From Distichodus sexfasciatus (taxonomy: Eukaryota; Chordata; Actinopteri; Characiformes; Distichodontidae): a stretch of 64,000 bases of DNA. This document shows, piece after piece, positions 45,776 to 56,914 of this stretch. Within the stretch, counting starts at the first letter, position 1. Every line of letters begins with the position of its first letter. A program made the translations under genes and the position numbers. The stretch covers positions 196,536 to 260,535 of the forward strand of contig JAVGVS010000293.1 in assembly GCA_032718565.1 (NCBI GenBank). Direction: 5' to 3'. The notes beneath the pieces are model-generated. The model had not been told where the DNA came from and made no database searches. It worked only from the letters and a program-made list of their open reading frames with translations.

Positions 45776-46740
45776 ATGCCCTGGGCTGGATTATCCCTTA
45801 TTTACAGTAGTTCATTGGGCTATGCCAACATAAAGTCGGCTTGCATGTTTGAATGAGTTCAGCGGTGACATTGAGTAACATGGCATTGCAGGTTTAAAAG
45901 TTGCTGAATAAAATGCTGTGCGTTGAACTTGTCTGGGTTTGATTTGAATTGATGTGTAAGTGGTAGAGTAGCTACTTACCCTGGGCTAATAACTTGGCTA
46001 ATTATCTGGTGATTTGCCACAATGCGACATTCATGCTTACAGTTGAATTTCCAAATCATTTATTTAAATAAATCAGTAGTTATTTGTACGTCTACGAAGT
46101 CTGAAAATGTGGATTTTTGGAATGGAAAATGTATAGGAATCTTGTAATATCTTTGTGTCTATCTTCAGACATGGCACAGAAAAATGTGCCCGCTTTTTCA
46201 TCTGTGTGCCAAGATCCTTTTATTTTAAGACACTTTACAGTAATGATACAGCACCGCATGTGGTATTTTCCCTCGCTAAATGCCGCAATTCTTCCTCGCC
46301 GTTTTATCGGGGCGGAATTACCATCTTATTTTTCAAGTCATTTTCTGGTGGCGAGGAGGAAAAACTAATTAAGCCGCAATAAATTAATAGGAGAGGATTT
46401 TTCAGTTATTTCTCTTCATCACCGAACTCCGCCAAGCGTTGGGCGCTTTATCACGTAAATGGCTGTGACCAATAAACACAAATTTATGTTGGCCTATTCA
46501 AAAATGAATCGGAGGTCTCCACAGAGGGTGTTAAATTGCTTTCACCCCTCCTCAGCCCACCCACCGAATAGACTGTTAAATGAACTAAACCGACGACTCT
46601 CTCCTTCCCCTTTGATCCCAATAATTGGACATTCTATTAAACTAAGGCCACTTTATTAAATCTGCAGTGGACTTTGCCTTCATTGTGGGTTGTATATTTT
46701 GCTGGAGCGACCGTAACCCCCTAATTCAAACGACAAGCTT
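45776..46740. other. Single-copy, motif-rich interval
   Basis: 46110-46700 matches no repeat in the window. It mixes AATTAAGCCGCAATAAATTA, TTTATCACGTAAATGGC and GACCAATAAACACAAATTTA, with balanced base use. It looks like a distal regulatory element. Frames of 75-83 codons overlap each other in different phases and are not credible. Confidence 0.45.
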
Positions 46741-46770
46741 ATACACATACACACACACACACACACGTGC
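46741..46770. repeat. (CA)n microsatellite
   Basis: CA run with ACACATAC start. Confidence 0.9.
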
Positions 46771-47296
46771 ATACATGCAAGTTGAGTCAAGAAATAATCA
46801 GCTTCTCTTGATCTGGATATTTGCGGTTATAAACATCTGACCAGCCGCTGAAATTCCTACTAGGAGGGGAAATGAATCCATTTTTCACTTAGATGGTGAA
46901 AGAACTAGAGCTGAAACGATACAGGACTTTTAAGGCGGATCATTATTACAAGATACAGAACACAACTTTGTGTTATACAAGCCTTTGTAGAATAGTTTCA
47001 TTTGTTTCTATCTTTATTTTCTTCCTTGTTCTCTCCCTTTTTGCTCGTTACAATAGGCTGGGTAAAGCTGCTGAGGTTCAGCGTTCACACATGGCCACTA
47101 AAGATTTGTTGTATTTTTGTTTGGTTGTTTTGTGGCTTTTTGAGTCCCGATTGAGCTCCAACTTGGAGCATTTTTCTATGCCTTTGTTTTTAAGCTGATT
47201 AGAAGTGAAGATGTGTCGAAGCTGTGTAGAAGTCAGCCATACATGCTTCATGTTTTTGTTATAAGCCTCAAGACATATGTATTAGGTGTCAGAGTT
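46771..47296. other. Intergenic, nothing recognised
   Basis: The 101-codon frame at 46893-47198 has a hydrophobic run but no recognised domain. Confidence 0.4.
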
Positions 47297-47383
47297 GCCT
47301 TTACAGACGGGTCAACTGCAGAGGTCACATTTTGTTGTGGTGCTGTGTTCACAATGACAAATAATCACTCACTTAAATTCACT
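47297..47383 (+). mobile_element. SINE tail fragment
   Basis: GACGGGTCAACTGCAGAGGT, CACATTTTGTTGTGGTGC, CACAATGACAAATAATCACT. Confidence 0.85.
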
Positions 47384-47547
47384 TAAAAACTCTAATTATA
47401 GGGTTAGTGTCTTTGTTACAACGTGGGTTTAAGGCATCTTATGGCTCCTGATATTCATAAAATTGAAATTTGTAATAAAAAGCTCAGCTTTTTGAACTTG
47501 TATATTCCCTGTAATACCTTGTTTTAAGGTCATTTAAATTGTTGATT

Positions 47548-48197
47548 TGTGACTCTGCACGGCAAAACCAGTCGCTTGTGGCAAATTTTCTAAATTGAGT
47601 TATTATGTTTTCATGAAAGGGCATAAATCAAGCTTCAAAACGATACCTATATCGAATGAATTGGACGACATATGACTGAGATATCAACATTCAAAGGAGT
47701 CGGGTTTCTCCTGTCACGCCAAGTGAGAAACGGAGAAATCTGCCTTTGAAGTTGACTATCGACGTAGCACTCACAGACGCTTGGTGCGGTCGCGGCTACG
47801 TTTGCATTTACGGTAGCCTACGCTGCATTCACAGCCACACGGATAGCCTACCTGCGTTAGGTTAACTGAACTCGGGAGACGAAGATGGATTCCGGAGAAA
47901 TATCTTCACGCTAGTCAACCAGTGGATTTACCGTAAATATTGGAGTAGAGCGGTCAAAACAGAAACTTTTAACATTCTGCTGGAATTGAATTCCTCACCT
48001 CAAGAAAGTCACGTTTTTAGGATGGAAAGGGTACGTTTTTCAGCGAAATTTATTCACAACAGTACAGTATAGACCTTCCACTGTTTCAAAACACTAAAAA
48101 CAAAAAATCCAAAATTTTACCCCACGCAACATGAACGGTCATTTTTCTCGGAAACCTCTGTTGCGACAAGCGTCTGGTTTTGCCGTGGAGGGTCACA
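47548..48197 (-). mobile_element. 650-bp TIR DNA transposon, copy 2, inverted to copy 1
   Basis: Same length and, by eye, about 95% identical to the reverse complement of 39311-39960. Its left TIR has TGTGACTCTGCACGGC, matching the variant end at the window start; the right end is GCCGTGGAGGGTCACA. The two copies could pair as a long hairpin or recombine to invert the intervening 7.6 kb. Confidence 0.9.
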
Positions 48198-49539
48198 TAT
48201 ATGGAAATGTTATGTTTCTATGTACATATTGATATACAGATGTGTACAGGTGTTAAAGCTCTGAATACAACCTCTTGGACTGTAGGCAAGTATTCTGCAA
48301 CTAGACCTCCAAAAACCCCAATATCCCAATATTTTAATATGAAGTCGTAAGAAATTCTCCTGCATGCCGACCTCTATCTCATAACTTTTGAAACAAGTTG
48401 ACTTCGTACAAATTGACAACACTGAGCTGCCTTCTTCCGTTCTTTTCTGTTTTTAGATAGTAGCAGTGCCAGATGGGGATGCGTCAAGCCCTCTGAAGAA
48501 CTCCTGATCCACTAATCCATCCTCCCAGTAACTGCTTCCAAAACTCACTAGTCTGTAAAAATACCTGAAAAGACTTACTAGAAGTCTCCTATTTTTCGAT
48601 AGTGGCTTTGACAGTGGCTTCTATCTGCCGTTCTGTTGCGTTTTCATATCTTCTCAAGAGAAGCCCGTCTTTACTTCTCGGTGGGGCAGTTTATCAGGAG
48701 GAGATTTAACATAACCCTGGACTTTCAAATGCTTTACCGTGGAGATTTGCCATTAATGGTGACATTTAGTCCACGCTGACATCTGGCCTTAATCTGTGTC
48801 CAGAAACCAGCCCTATCTTGTGCTGGCCTGCATGCTGTACCCAGGAAAGATACAATCAGGGCGGCTGGAACAGTCAGGCATTATTCCTCCCTCACGCTTC
48901 CCCTCTCTTAGAAAGAAAACACTGTTTTTACTGTTTTTATTACAACTCTTTTCTGATTGTGGCCCGTATCCCATACATGTCCTGCACTTGGCACTGTCAA
49001 ATGAGGTCAAGTTAAGAGGAACCAAAATCAAGTGAAAAAATATCTTTAACAACTTCCTAAAAATCCAACCAACGTTTTGCTGGTGGGCGTCGTCAATGAC
49101 AATGAGATTGATTTCTAAAATCAAATCTAAATAATTGGAACATACCATTTCTTCAGCATCCCGAGGTCGGTCTCTTTGTGCTCGGCTCCACTCGGCGCGA
49201 CACAGGAGGTTCAGATTAAAGGTTTGCAAAGACCCAAGGCTTCGGAAGCTTGAATTGATTAGGAAACAAAAATGTGTTTTCGTTCACTGTGTTAAGTTTC
49301 GACGGCCACAGCAGCAGTACTTTGCACAAGCTCCTGTAGAGAAAACGGTAGAGGACGGACCACCAGCAAGACTAAACCTCCCGAAATTACTGTGAGAGAT
49401 TTTGAATGTATTTTTGAATAAAGAATATATATTTTTCTTTTTTGGTCTTATATGAAAGAAAAGGTCTTCAAAATTAATCTGGTCTCCAAAAAAGAAAAGT
49501 CGATATTTTTGATGTTTTTCAACATAATCGGCCCGTATC
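48198..49539. other. Single-copy intergenic DNA
   Basis: 48590-48800 (GGCAGTTTATCAGGAGGAG, GATTTGCCATTAATGGTGAC) is unique-looking. The 138-codon minus frame at 48813-49229, the longest in the window, has no domain I recognise and includes low-complexity stretches. Confidence 0.4.
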
Positions 49540-50139
49540 TAAATAAATACAACGCTGACTTCCGACTCATTACGGCAGATCGGGTCACAAATGAAGAAAT
49601 ACAGAGGTTTTGGGTCATTTTGGCCTATAAAATCACCTGCCTTCGGCCTTTCTGGAGGAGAACTACATTTCCCATAATCCCCCATGCACCACTCGGAGCG
49701 GTGTCACAATAAAGTGATGAACGTTCCGGGAAATAAACCCTGAAAATCTCAATAAATGGCTGTATTGTGAGAAGAACACTGCTTTTGTTGTTTGTCAGCT
49801 AAAATGTGGGTTTTGTCTGTTATAAAGGAGACGATTTGACCGAACTGGAGAGCGTTTTAGCGAGTAATAGCGCTGTAATGGAGTCACGCCGGTTCACAAA
49901 CACAATGTGTGTTTACATCGCAAAAAATTTAGTTACTTTTGTTCGTGTGCACGGAATATCTCACAAATACTTCCACACAACAGAGCAATCGGATCTGGCC
50001 TTGATCGTGCCTCTGAAAACATTGTGCGTCATTAATAATAAGAGTCTGTGTGAAACAATTAAACAAAGCCTCGATTCTGGAAAAATTGTCTCCACCATTT
50101 TTTGGAATGGAATTATTTGAGCTATTCGAATAATCGCTT
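49540..50139 (-). mobile_element. hAT-like element, reverse orientation
   Basis: Right end GAATAATCGCTTCAGCCCTT is a hAT-type terminus. TTACATCGCAAAAAA, TGTTTGTCAGCTAAAATGTG, TTTTGTCTGTTATAAAGG and GGGTCATTTTGGCCTATA are complements of the 36094 and 4735 copies. The left terminus is unresolved. The 104-codon frame at 49806-50120 lies inside and is not a gene. Confidence 0.75.
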
Positions 50140-50260
50140 CAGCCCTTGTTGAACACCTGAGCAAGACCCTTAATGCCAAGCTGCTACGGAAAGACTGTTC
50201 TTGTAATTAAGACATGGAATTTGCTCTGCTAAATGCCACAAATGTAGATGTCATTTAAAG
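50140..50260 (+). repeat. Old fish repeat fragment
   Basis: ACCTGAGCAAGACCCTTAAT followed by GCTCTGCTAAATGCCACAAA, the tail of a widespread fish repeat also seen in part at 26450. Confidence 0.5.
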
Positions 50261-50284
50261 AGGTTTTACAGATCTCTACAGGGA

Positions 50285-50645
50285 AACCAGTTGGTAGGAT
50301 TATGGTGGTCGGTTCAAGTCCTGGACCAGTAAAGGTACCACTGAGGTACTCAAGAACGAGGTACCATCTCCAAGCACTGGGTGCTGCCAAAAAATGCTGA
50401 CGAATGGGTCAATTTGGGACAGTAGCCTAATGGTTAGAGTGTTTGCCCCGTGACTGGAAGGTCACCGGTTCGAATCCTGGACCGGGTACCACTGAGGTAC
50501 TCATGAGCAAGGTACCGTCTCCAGGCACTGCTACTGGGCACTGCCCTTGTTAGTCGACCACTGGTCCTTCATGGATGGGTCAAATGAGTCATTGTGGTAC
50601 ACTATGTGCTGTGTTCACAATGACACATAATCACTCACTTAAAGT
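50285..50645 (+). mobile_element. Composite SINE: truncated copy fused to a full copy
   Basis: First piece 50285-50400: CGGTTCAAGTCC (B box), GTACCACTGAGGTACTC, CTCCAAGCACTGGGTGCTGC, then an A-run. The junction GCTGACGAATGGGTCAATTT leads into GGGACAGTAGCCTAATGGTT and a second, complete copy with perfect B box GGTTCGAATCC and tail CACAATGACACATAATCACT. The same junction occurs at 20138-20165. Confidence 0.85.
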
Positions 50646-51059
50646 TCACGTAATTAAAGCCACTCATTTAGATTAATCAATTAATTGATAAAATATTAAT
50701 CAATAGTAAAACTGATCGTACTAGCAGCCCTAAAACCAGACTGCATCCACCTTGGTTCCCTTGCAAGTGAAGCACCTTCCTAACAGTTTGGACCAGACAG
50801 ATTACGAGAAAGTGAAGGGCATTTCTCTGAGAGCTTCTGATGACACGTTGGAGGACGAAGGAAATGATGCAGGGTCCCAGGATGCTTTGCAGCCTCCCTG
50901 ATGCACGCTCCGCTCCGCTCCAGTCTGTTAGCCGGCCGCAACATTAGCCTCATCTTATTATGCTAACCTTGATCCAGACGCTCCGGCTCAAGCCTCACGA
51001 CAGGCCGGGCACGGGGCCCACTCGACTGTATATGTGGGCTGTGATCTCTGTGTACTCTA
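50646..51059. other. Intergenic, nothing recognised
   Basis: Contains TTAATCAATTAATTGATAAA near 50675, possibly a hAT subterminal remnant. No gene. Confidence 0.4.
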
Positions 51060-52025
51060 GCCTCTGGCAGACTTCAGCACACCAGAGCCTTTTTTCAGTG
51101 TTAACACACACAAAGACACACACACACACACACACAGAGTTGCATATTACTATCTTTGTGAGGACTCCGATAATTTCTGGATCCAAATAATACTAATCCT
51201 AATCCCAGTAAATAAAAGTGCCATTTTTCCTCTTTTCGCTTAATAAATGAAGCATTAATTTTTCCTGTATAAGGGGTGTTTGTCCCATACAAAAATGTCC
51301 TCTTAAAGCTGCAAATTTTTTTGCCCTTTAGGAAACAACCACATCCTTACAGATGGCTAAAAACCTGCAACTCTGTCACATCTGGCTATCTCTGTGAGGT
51401 ACTTCCACTGACTCCTATCATTTCTGGACCTAAATAATGTAACTCTAATCTCAGTAATCAAATGCAAAATTTCAACTCTTTTCACTTTTAAATAAAGCAT
51501 TAAATTTGTCCCTTATGGGGGATGTTCGTCACATACAAAAATGTCGCCGTTAAACCGTAAATCTCTCTTTTTTGTCCTTTAGGAAACAACCAGGTCCTTA
51601 AAAATAATACAAACCTTTACCTCAGTTATCAAAAGCAATTTCTCAATTTATTTACCAGGTTTATTTTTTATATCTTTTTTTCTTTAAGCGAAAAAGAAAA
51701 ATATCCTCATAAAGCCACAAAAATCTGACAAATCTCAGAATTGTTACACTATTTTAGGGAACATCCAAGTTCTTACAAATCCCTAAAAATACACAAAATC
51801 CTCACCACAAATACTCACGTCTCGCTATCTCTGCGATGTCCATCCATTGACTAGATGTTAATAATAATATGCTCTGACCCTGTCCGCAGTAACCAAACAC
51901 ACACACATTTTTTTTTTATTATTTTCTTTTCTTAACAGGACTGGTCCTCACATACAAAAACACAAAGCCACACAAAGTCTGACAGATCTCAGGTTTTCCT
52001 ACACACACACACACACACACACACC
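51060..52025 (+). repeat. CA-linked diverged tandem repeat (period about 236 bp)
   Basis: Bounded by CA tracts (51110-51136 and 52003-52023). The unit has CTATCTTTGTGAGG near 51150, 51386 and 51824 (last one degenerate), then TTTCTGGATCCAAATAAT, TAATCCCAGTAAATAAA, CATACAAAAATGTCC, and CTTTAGGAAACAACCACATC then CTTACA. The third unit spans a double interval and has probably lost sequence. Related single units are at 32800 and 44785. Confidence 0.8.
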
Positions 52026-52149
52026 CTCTGCAGACCAGTGTGAGGCTGTGATCTCTGTTTGGTCCCCTTCCTTGCCTGCCATCCACATTCGCCCCCTCGC
52101 TTCACAGCGTCCCACCGGATTGGAGCACATCTGTCCCACCCCCTTCCCA

Positions 52150-52190
52150 ACACACACACACACGCACACACACACACACACACACACTAT
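52150..52190. repeat. (CA)n microsatellite
   Basis: CA run with one CG interruption. Confidence 0.95.
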
Positions 52191-54330
52191 TTTCCATGGC
52201 CAAAAATGTCTTTCACCGGCACACACACATATATATCCTCGAAGCAGCTCCTTCTGCATTTCAGCAAGTCAAAATAGCTGCTGTGTTGTCATTTATTCGT
52301 TTTTTTTTCTGCACACTTCGAAATCAACTTTTTTCCCCCCCCTCACATTAAATCGCTGTAAATTTCCTCCCATTCAATAACTGCCGATCGTGAAACAGTC
52401 GGGGGAAATGTAAGAGAGAGCTTGTCTTTTATTTCAACAGTTTCAATACTCATAATGCGAGGCCGAGTCGTGTATATATATCAGCTGCCTTTCATCCGCG
52501 CAGGCCGTAGTAAAATGAGACTGGTCAGGTCTTAATGTAACCAACAAAAAGCCGGATACGAAATCCATACAAACTCAATTAGGAATCAATTTGAGTTTGT
52601 GTCAGACAGGCTGGTGCCAACAGAGAGGCTTTTTCTATCAGCTTATGCGCCGGGGAAGGCAAAAAACCACACACACACACGCACACTCGAACACTTTTCA
52701 TTTAAATATTTCACATGGTTTTACTTCGGAGCGTTGTTGCTCCCGCGCTCCTTGTTGTCTGCCTTGTCTTGTGTCGTGGGTCGATCTCTCCGCTCTGTTG
52801 AAAGACGAATGTGTGAAAGATATCTGGCAGTTAGTCGTACTTTTATTTTTTTTGTGAGAAAGTTAGGAATCCGTATTTGGGGCTGATTTTTTCTCCTTTT
52901 TAACTAGAAGACTTGGTAAAATAGAAAAGGGTGAGTGAATGAAACGAGTCTGAGGAACGGACCTGGTGAGAAACGGATGCAATTAGGGTTAGGGTTTTGC
53001 CAAAAGAAAAGACAAGAAACGAGCCCCACAAGGACACATCCTGCCATGTTTGTGCACGCAAATTGTCTGCGTGGACTCAGCCATATTAATGTTGGTGCGT
53101 AAACATAACATTAACATTAATGAAAGAAGCTAGAATTTGGACCACGTCACATCGCCTCTTCCAGCGTGGGCTTTGGTGCCGAAATCTCGCTTTGTTTTTG
53201 TTTTGTTTCGTTTTTTGGGGGGAAGGGTCATTTCGAGTCGGATCTAAAGATCTGCTCGGAAGCGGCGGGGGAGCGGGAGAGAGCTAACAGTGAGCACAGT
53301 GTGGGACTGTCAGGTGCTTTGATTTTCTGCTCTTTTAAAAACACAGGCAGCCTCTCTCCAAACGCTCTGGCCTCGGCACCGCCTCTCACCCCCCCTTCTA
53401 CCTCTCCCTCACTCCCTCCCTCCAGCTCTTTCGAAAAAATTAGCCTTTTATTACGTTCCTGGTTCTGCTCTGCCTTGTCTTAAAAGCAGAGTTAAGTGTC
53501 AGAGTGTCCTTATGATAATTATCCCGGCTGAGATGGAAGTTGCGTGGTTGTACCTGCCTGAGGGAGCCTCGCCAGGCCGCTTTCATAAGCCTGAACAAAG
53601 ATGTCGGCAGACAAAAGGGGCGGAAAAAAACAAAACAAGAAGAAGCGGGACAACTCACATTAGCCTTTTGCTCGATCGACGGCACCGGCAGACCAAAACA
53701 AAAGATAAGACGGAAAAATAACAGTGGAATGTGGTCTGGTGTGGTCGGTATTCAGGATGGTCATTTCTGCAGGTTCAGACCAGACAGCTGGACAAGCCAA
53801 CGTCTGATGAGTTGGACTCTGATTTGACTCTGTATTTAACTGTTAAGAATTTGGGGAAAGGAATCACAACACTGTTATTGTGTGAACTTTTAATTTTAGA
53901 GCAATAATATTGTTGACTATTAAATCAAGGAACGTGGACAAAAGAAATGAATTGCCGTATTTATGTTAGTTTGTACATATATTTCTACAAATTACTATTA
54001 TATTTATAAAGATTATTATTAATGGTGTATATTGTTAATAATGTTAATTATTAAAGGTGTCACCCCTCAAAAATGTGTATTCATAAATATGTACATATCA
54101 TGTCACCCATAATAATCATTAGATAAAAATGATTAATTGACATGTATTTAATCAGAAATTCACAAAAAATTCTGGCTCCTCAACAGCAAAATATGAAAAA
54201 ATGAGGGGTGGATTTACATATTAACAGCAAAATACATATACATATTACACACATGTATGAGAGCTGTGCAATTAATCGGAAATTTATTGAAACTGGCCTT
54301 TAAAATCTCTAATTGATGAAGTCCATGATG
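52191..54330. other. Intergenic, no gene seen
   Basis: No recognised repeats beyond a short CA run near 52669. 53160-53700 is GC-richer with overlapping frames of about 100 codons in several phases, none with recognisable content. Confidence 0.4.
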
Positions 54331-54336
54331 AGCAAT

Positions 54337-54338
54337 TA

Positions 54339-54378
<40 letters not shown>

Positions 54379-54436
54379 TAATATGTAATTCTGTATTGTG
54401 TTCCTTATAAATATATATGCATGTGTGACATAATTA

Positions 54437-54479
<43 letters not shown>

Positions 54480-54529
54480 ATATATACACATATATACATA
54501 TAGATATGAATATAGATATAGATATGAAT

Positions 54530-54560
<31 letters not shown>

Positions 54561-54669
54561 TAGATATAGATGTATGGTGTGTAGTCACACACACACACAC
54601 CGTATATATACACACACACACACCCGTATACCAATTGTGTTTTTAAGGGACTGCACATGAACATACAGA

Positions 54670-54720
<51 letters not shown>

Positions 54721-54778
54721 GTTGTTGTTGTTGTTGTTGTTAATTCATTTTTTAATTTGCTTTATTGAATTTCAGGAT

Positions 54779-54843
<65 letters not shown>

Positions 54844-55285
54844 TATTATTATTATTATTATTCTAATGTTCCTTATAGGTGGCGTAACTGTAGAGCATTC
54901 GCCCCGTGATCAAAAACCAGGACGCTAAAGTTAAAGTTACCACTGAGGTACTCACGAGCAAGGTACCGTCCCCAAGCACTGCTGCCCTTGTTAGCTGCCC
55001 ACTGCTCCTTCACGGGTGGGTCAAATCTAGAGGTCACATTTCGATGTGGTGCACTGTGTGCTGTGCTGTGGTGTGTTCACAACGACAAATAATTTTTGTC
55101 AAACTTTCAGATTTCTTCTTTTTTGGTTGTTTTCCATGTTGTTCTGGACGCGTTCCTTTGATTGTAAACTGTATTTTGCGTAGCCTGCAGCATCAAGAGC
55201 AACTTTTTTGAAAGCATTTTTAAAAAATATTATTTTGAAGAATAATAATAACAATAATAATAACAATAACAACAACAACAACAAC

Positions 55286-55317
<32 letters not shown>

Positions 55318-55320
55318 GGA
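54337..55320. repeat. Microsatellite cluster
   Basis: In under 1 kb: (AAT)n 54340-54376, (TATC)n 54435-54478, (TAGA)n 54528-54565, (CA)n near 54588-54624, (GT)n 54674-54716, (TTG)n 54717-54742, (AAT)n 54779-54842 running into (ATT)n to 54862, a SINE, and (AAC/AAT)n 55243-55318. TATC/GATA and AAT/ATT blocks are mutually complementary. Frames here such as poly-I and poly-L are artefacts. Confidence 0.95.
54878..55095 (+). mobile_element. tRNA-derived SINE inside the microsatellite cluster
   Basis: AGGTGGCGTAACTGTAGAGC head, damaged B-box region (ATCAAAAACCAGGACG), GTTACCACTGAGGTACTCAC body, and the tail CACAACGACAAATAAT. Confidence 0.9.
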
Positions 55321-55784
55321 TTACATCAATTAGAGATTTTGAAGGTGAGTTTCAATTCATTTTAGATGAATTTCACAAGATATATATGTTCCTCAAGATT
55401 TTTCCACTACGTCCCCGAGCCTGACCTGTCCAGATATTTTCTCACGTCCATCCCTCACTGCATTCTGCTGTATATGTGACGTGTAGATCATCAGCTCTGG
55501 GGGCACTGTGTACGCACACCATGCAGCTGAAGTGTGTCGTGTCTTGGGAGGAGGAGAATGGTGCTGGTGCTGGTGGAAGCCGTGGAAAAGGCTTTCCACA
55601 TTCTGGGGACGTGAGTGTGACTGATCGATTGTGGGGTAAAATGGGTGTCATGCTCCTTCATCCCACGTCTCTCCACCTTGCTGCTGCCGCGCCAGGGCCT
55701 TGCTGGGGTGTGTTTGTGTCACAGCCGTGTAGCTGCCGTTCTGAGAGGAATGTTCGTAATGTCGTAGCACTCGCGAGGCTTCAT
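55321..55784. other. Intergenic, no gene seen
   Basis: Overlapping frames on both strands (for example 55476-55871) are without recognised domains, and the last one runs into a MITE-like end. Confidence 0.4.
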
Positions 55785-55880
55785 AATAGGGCTGGGCCAT
55801 ACCACCTCAAATCGGGATCACAGTTTTTTGTGGGGGGGTTTCGCCTTCATAGATCACTGACAAAAAAATAAAAATTATGA
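55785..55880 (+). mobile_element. hAT-like MITE end
   Basis: TAGGGCTGGGCCATACCACC is a typical hAT MITE start in fish; compare the inverted end at 28470. The other end was not found. Confidence 0.45.
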
Positions 55881-56224
55881 TTACGTCGATGAAAGTTTCT
55901 TGATGTCAGTTTCCTTGAATTTTTGAACCCTATTTCTTATTTCTGGCAATTTTTTAAAATAGTATATTATTTCGAATTAGCTGTTAAAGACGAGACCCGA
56001 AGCGCAGGTCGTTATCTCGGCAATATTACACTCTCGAGGTGCTTCGAAGGCCGAATAGGGTCTGCAGATCTTGGGGAAGAAAAAAAAAGAATGATCGCAA
56101 TCATGACTGAAAGCCTTTATTTGAGTTGCCAACAGCGGCCATAACCCAGCCGGCTACAGCGAAGCCATTGTTGGAATCACATTTTCTGACGAGTGAATCT
56201 TGACAGCGCCACAATGGCCTATTA

Positions 56225-56700
56225 GTTCACGCCCAAACACTGAGCGACGCGGCCTCTCGATCTAATTGCGCCCGGGCCCGGCTGAATAACGCTGCGGCCC
56301 GGCGACCGCCCGAAGGAACGAGAGCTGGGCTATTGAGAAAGAGAGAGAGAGAGAGAGTGAGAGAGAGAGAAGAAAAGAGAGAGAGCGTGGCTCTTCGCCT
56401 GGACGATGCCGGGAGAGAAAGTTAGCGGGCTCCTGGGGCTCGGCGCGGAGTTTTCGAGCGGCGTTTGAGCGTCCAGTCACCTGAGCTTGGCTTCTGTCTG
56501 AAACCAGAGTGCTTCGCTGACAAGCAGTCACTCAGAGGTGCAGCCAAGCCTTTCGGCAAACCGAAAGTCCGAGAGGCCGGCGGCTGGGAGAATATCGCTG
56601 TCGGTGGGAGGAGAAAAAATATATATCGTGGGGTGACTTTTGGATGGCTCCTCGACGTAATTACCGCAGCTGGACATGCAGGTGAAAGTTGAGTCGCCTA
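56225..56700 (+). promoter_or_regulatory. CpG-rich, GA-rich segment; possible promoter/5' exon
   Basis: CpG is frequent (GCGCCCGGGCCCGGCTG, GCTGCGGCCCGGCGACCGCC) around a (GA)n tract at 56337-56390. An ATG at 56407 opens a 20-codon frame ending at 56469. ACATGCAGGTGAAAGT (56675-56690) could be a splice donor. This is the base composition of vertebrate CpG-island promoters, but no encoded protein can be followed. Confidence 0.35.
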
Positions 56701-56914
56701 CTTTTTTGTGTTGCTGTTTTTAAAAAAAATATTATTTGTTACCCAAAACATGTCAGCATTTGCTGGTTGTTTAATATTCCATCTTCGTGTATACGTTGAC
56801 ATAGCTATAGAAATACTAGACAGGATGGGTAAGGGCCTTCAGAGTCGTCGCTATTTAGCCCTAAGCCGTTTGCTCGGTTTGCAATATTACGTATCTGCCA
56901 TATCAAATATTTTA

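Noticed and set aside
48813..49229. Longest open frame (138 codons, minus strand)
   Set aside because: No recognisable domain, poor composition for a protein, overlapping frames on the other strand and no exon signals; length is within chance for 64 kb on six frames.
52982..52997. TTAGGGTTAGGG suggesting interstitial telomere repeats
   Set aside because: Only two units; expected by chance in a repeat-rich window.
54435..54565. Regularly spaced repeats reminiscent of a CRISPR array
   Set aside because: Simple tetranucleotide microsatellites without unique spacers; the genome is clearly eukaryotic.
55476..55871. 131-codon frame
   Set aside because: Its last part runs into a hAT-like MITE end; no domain.
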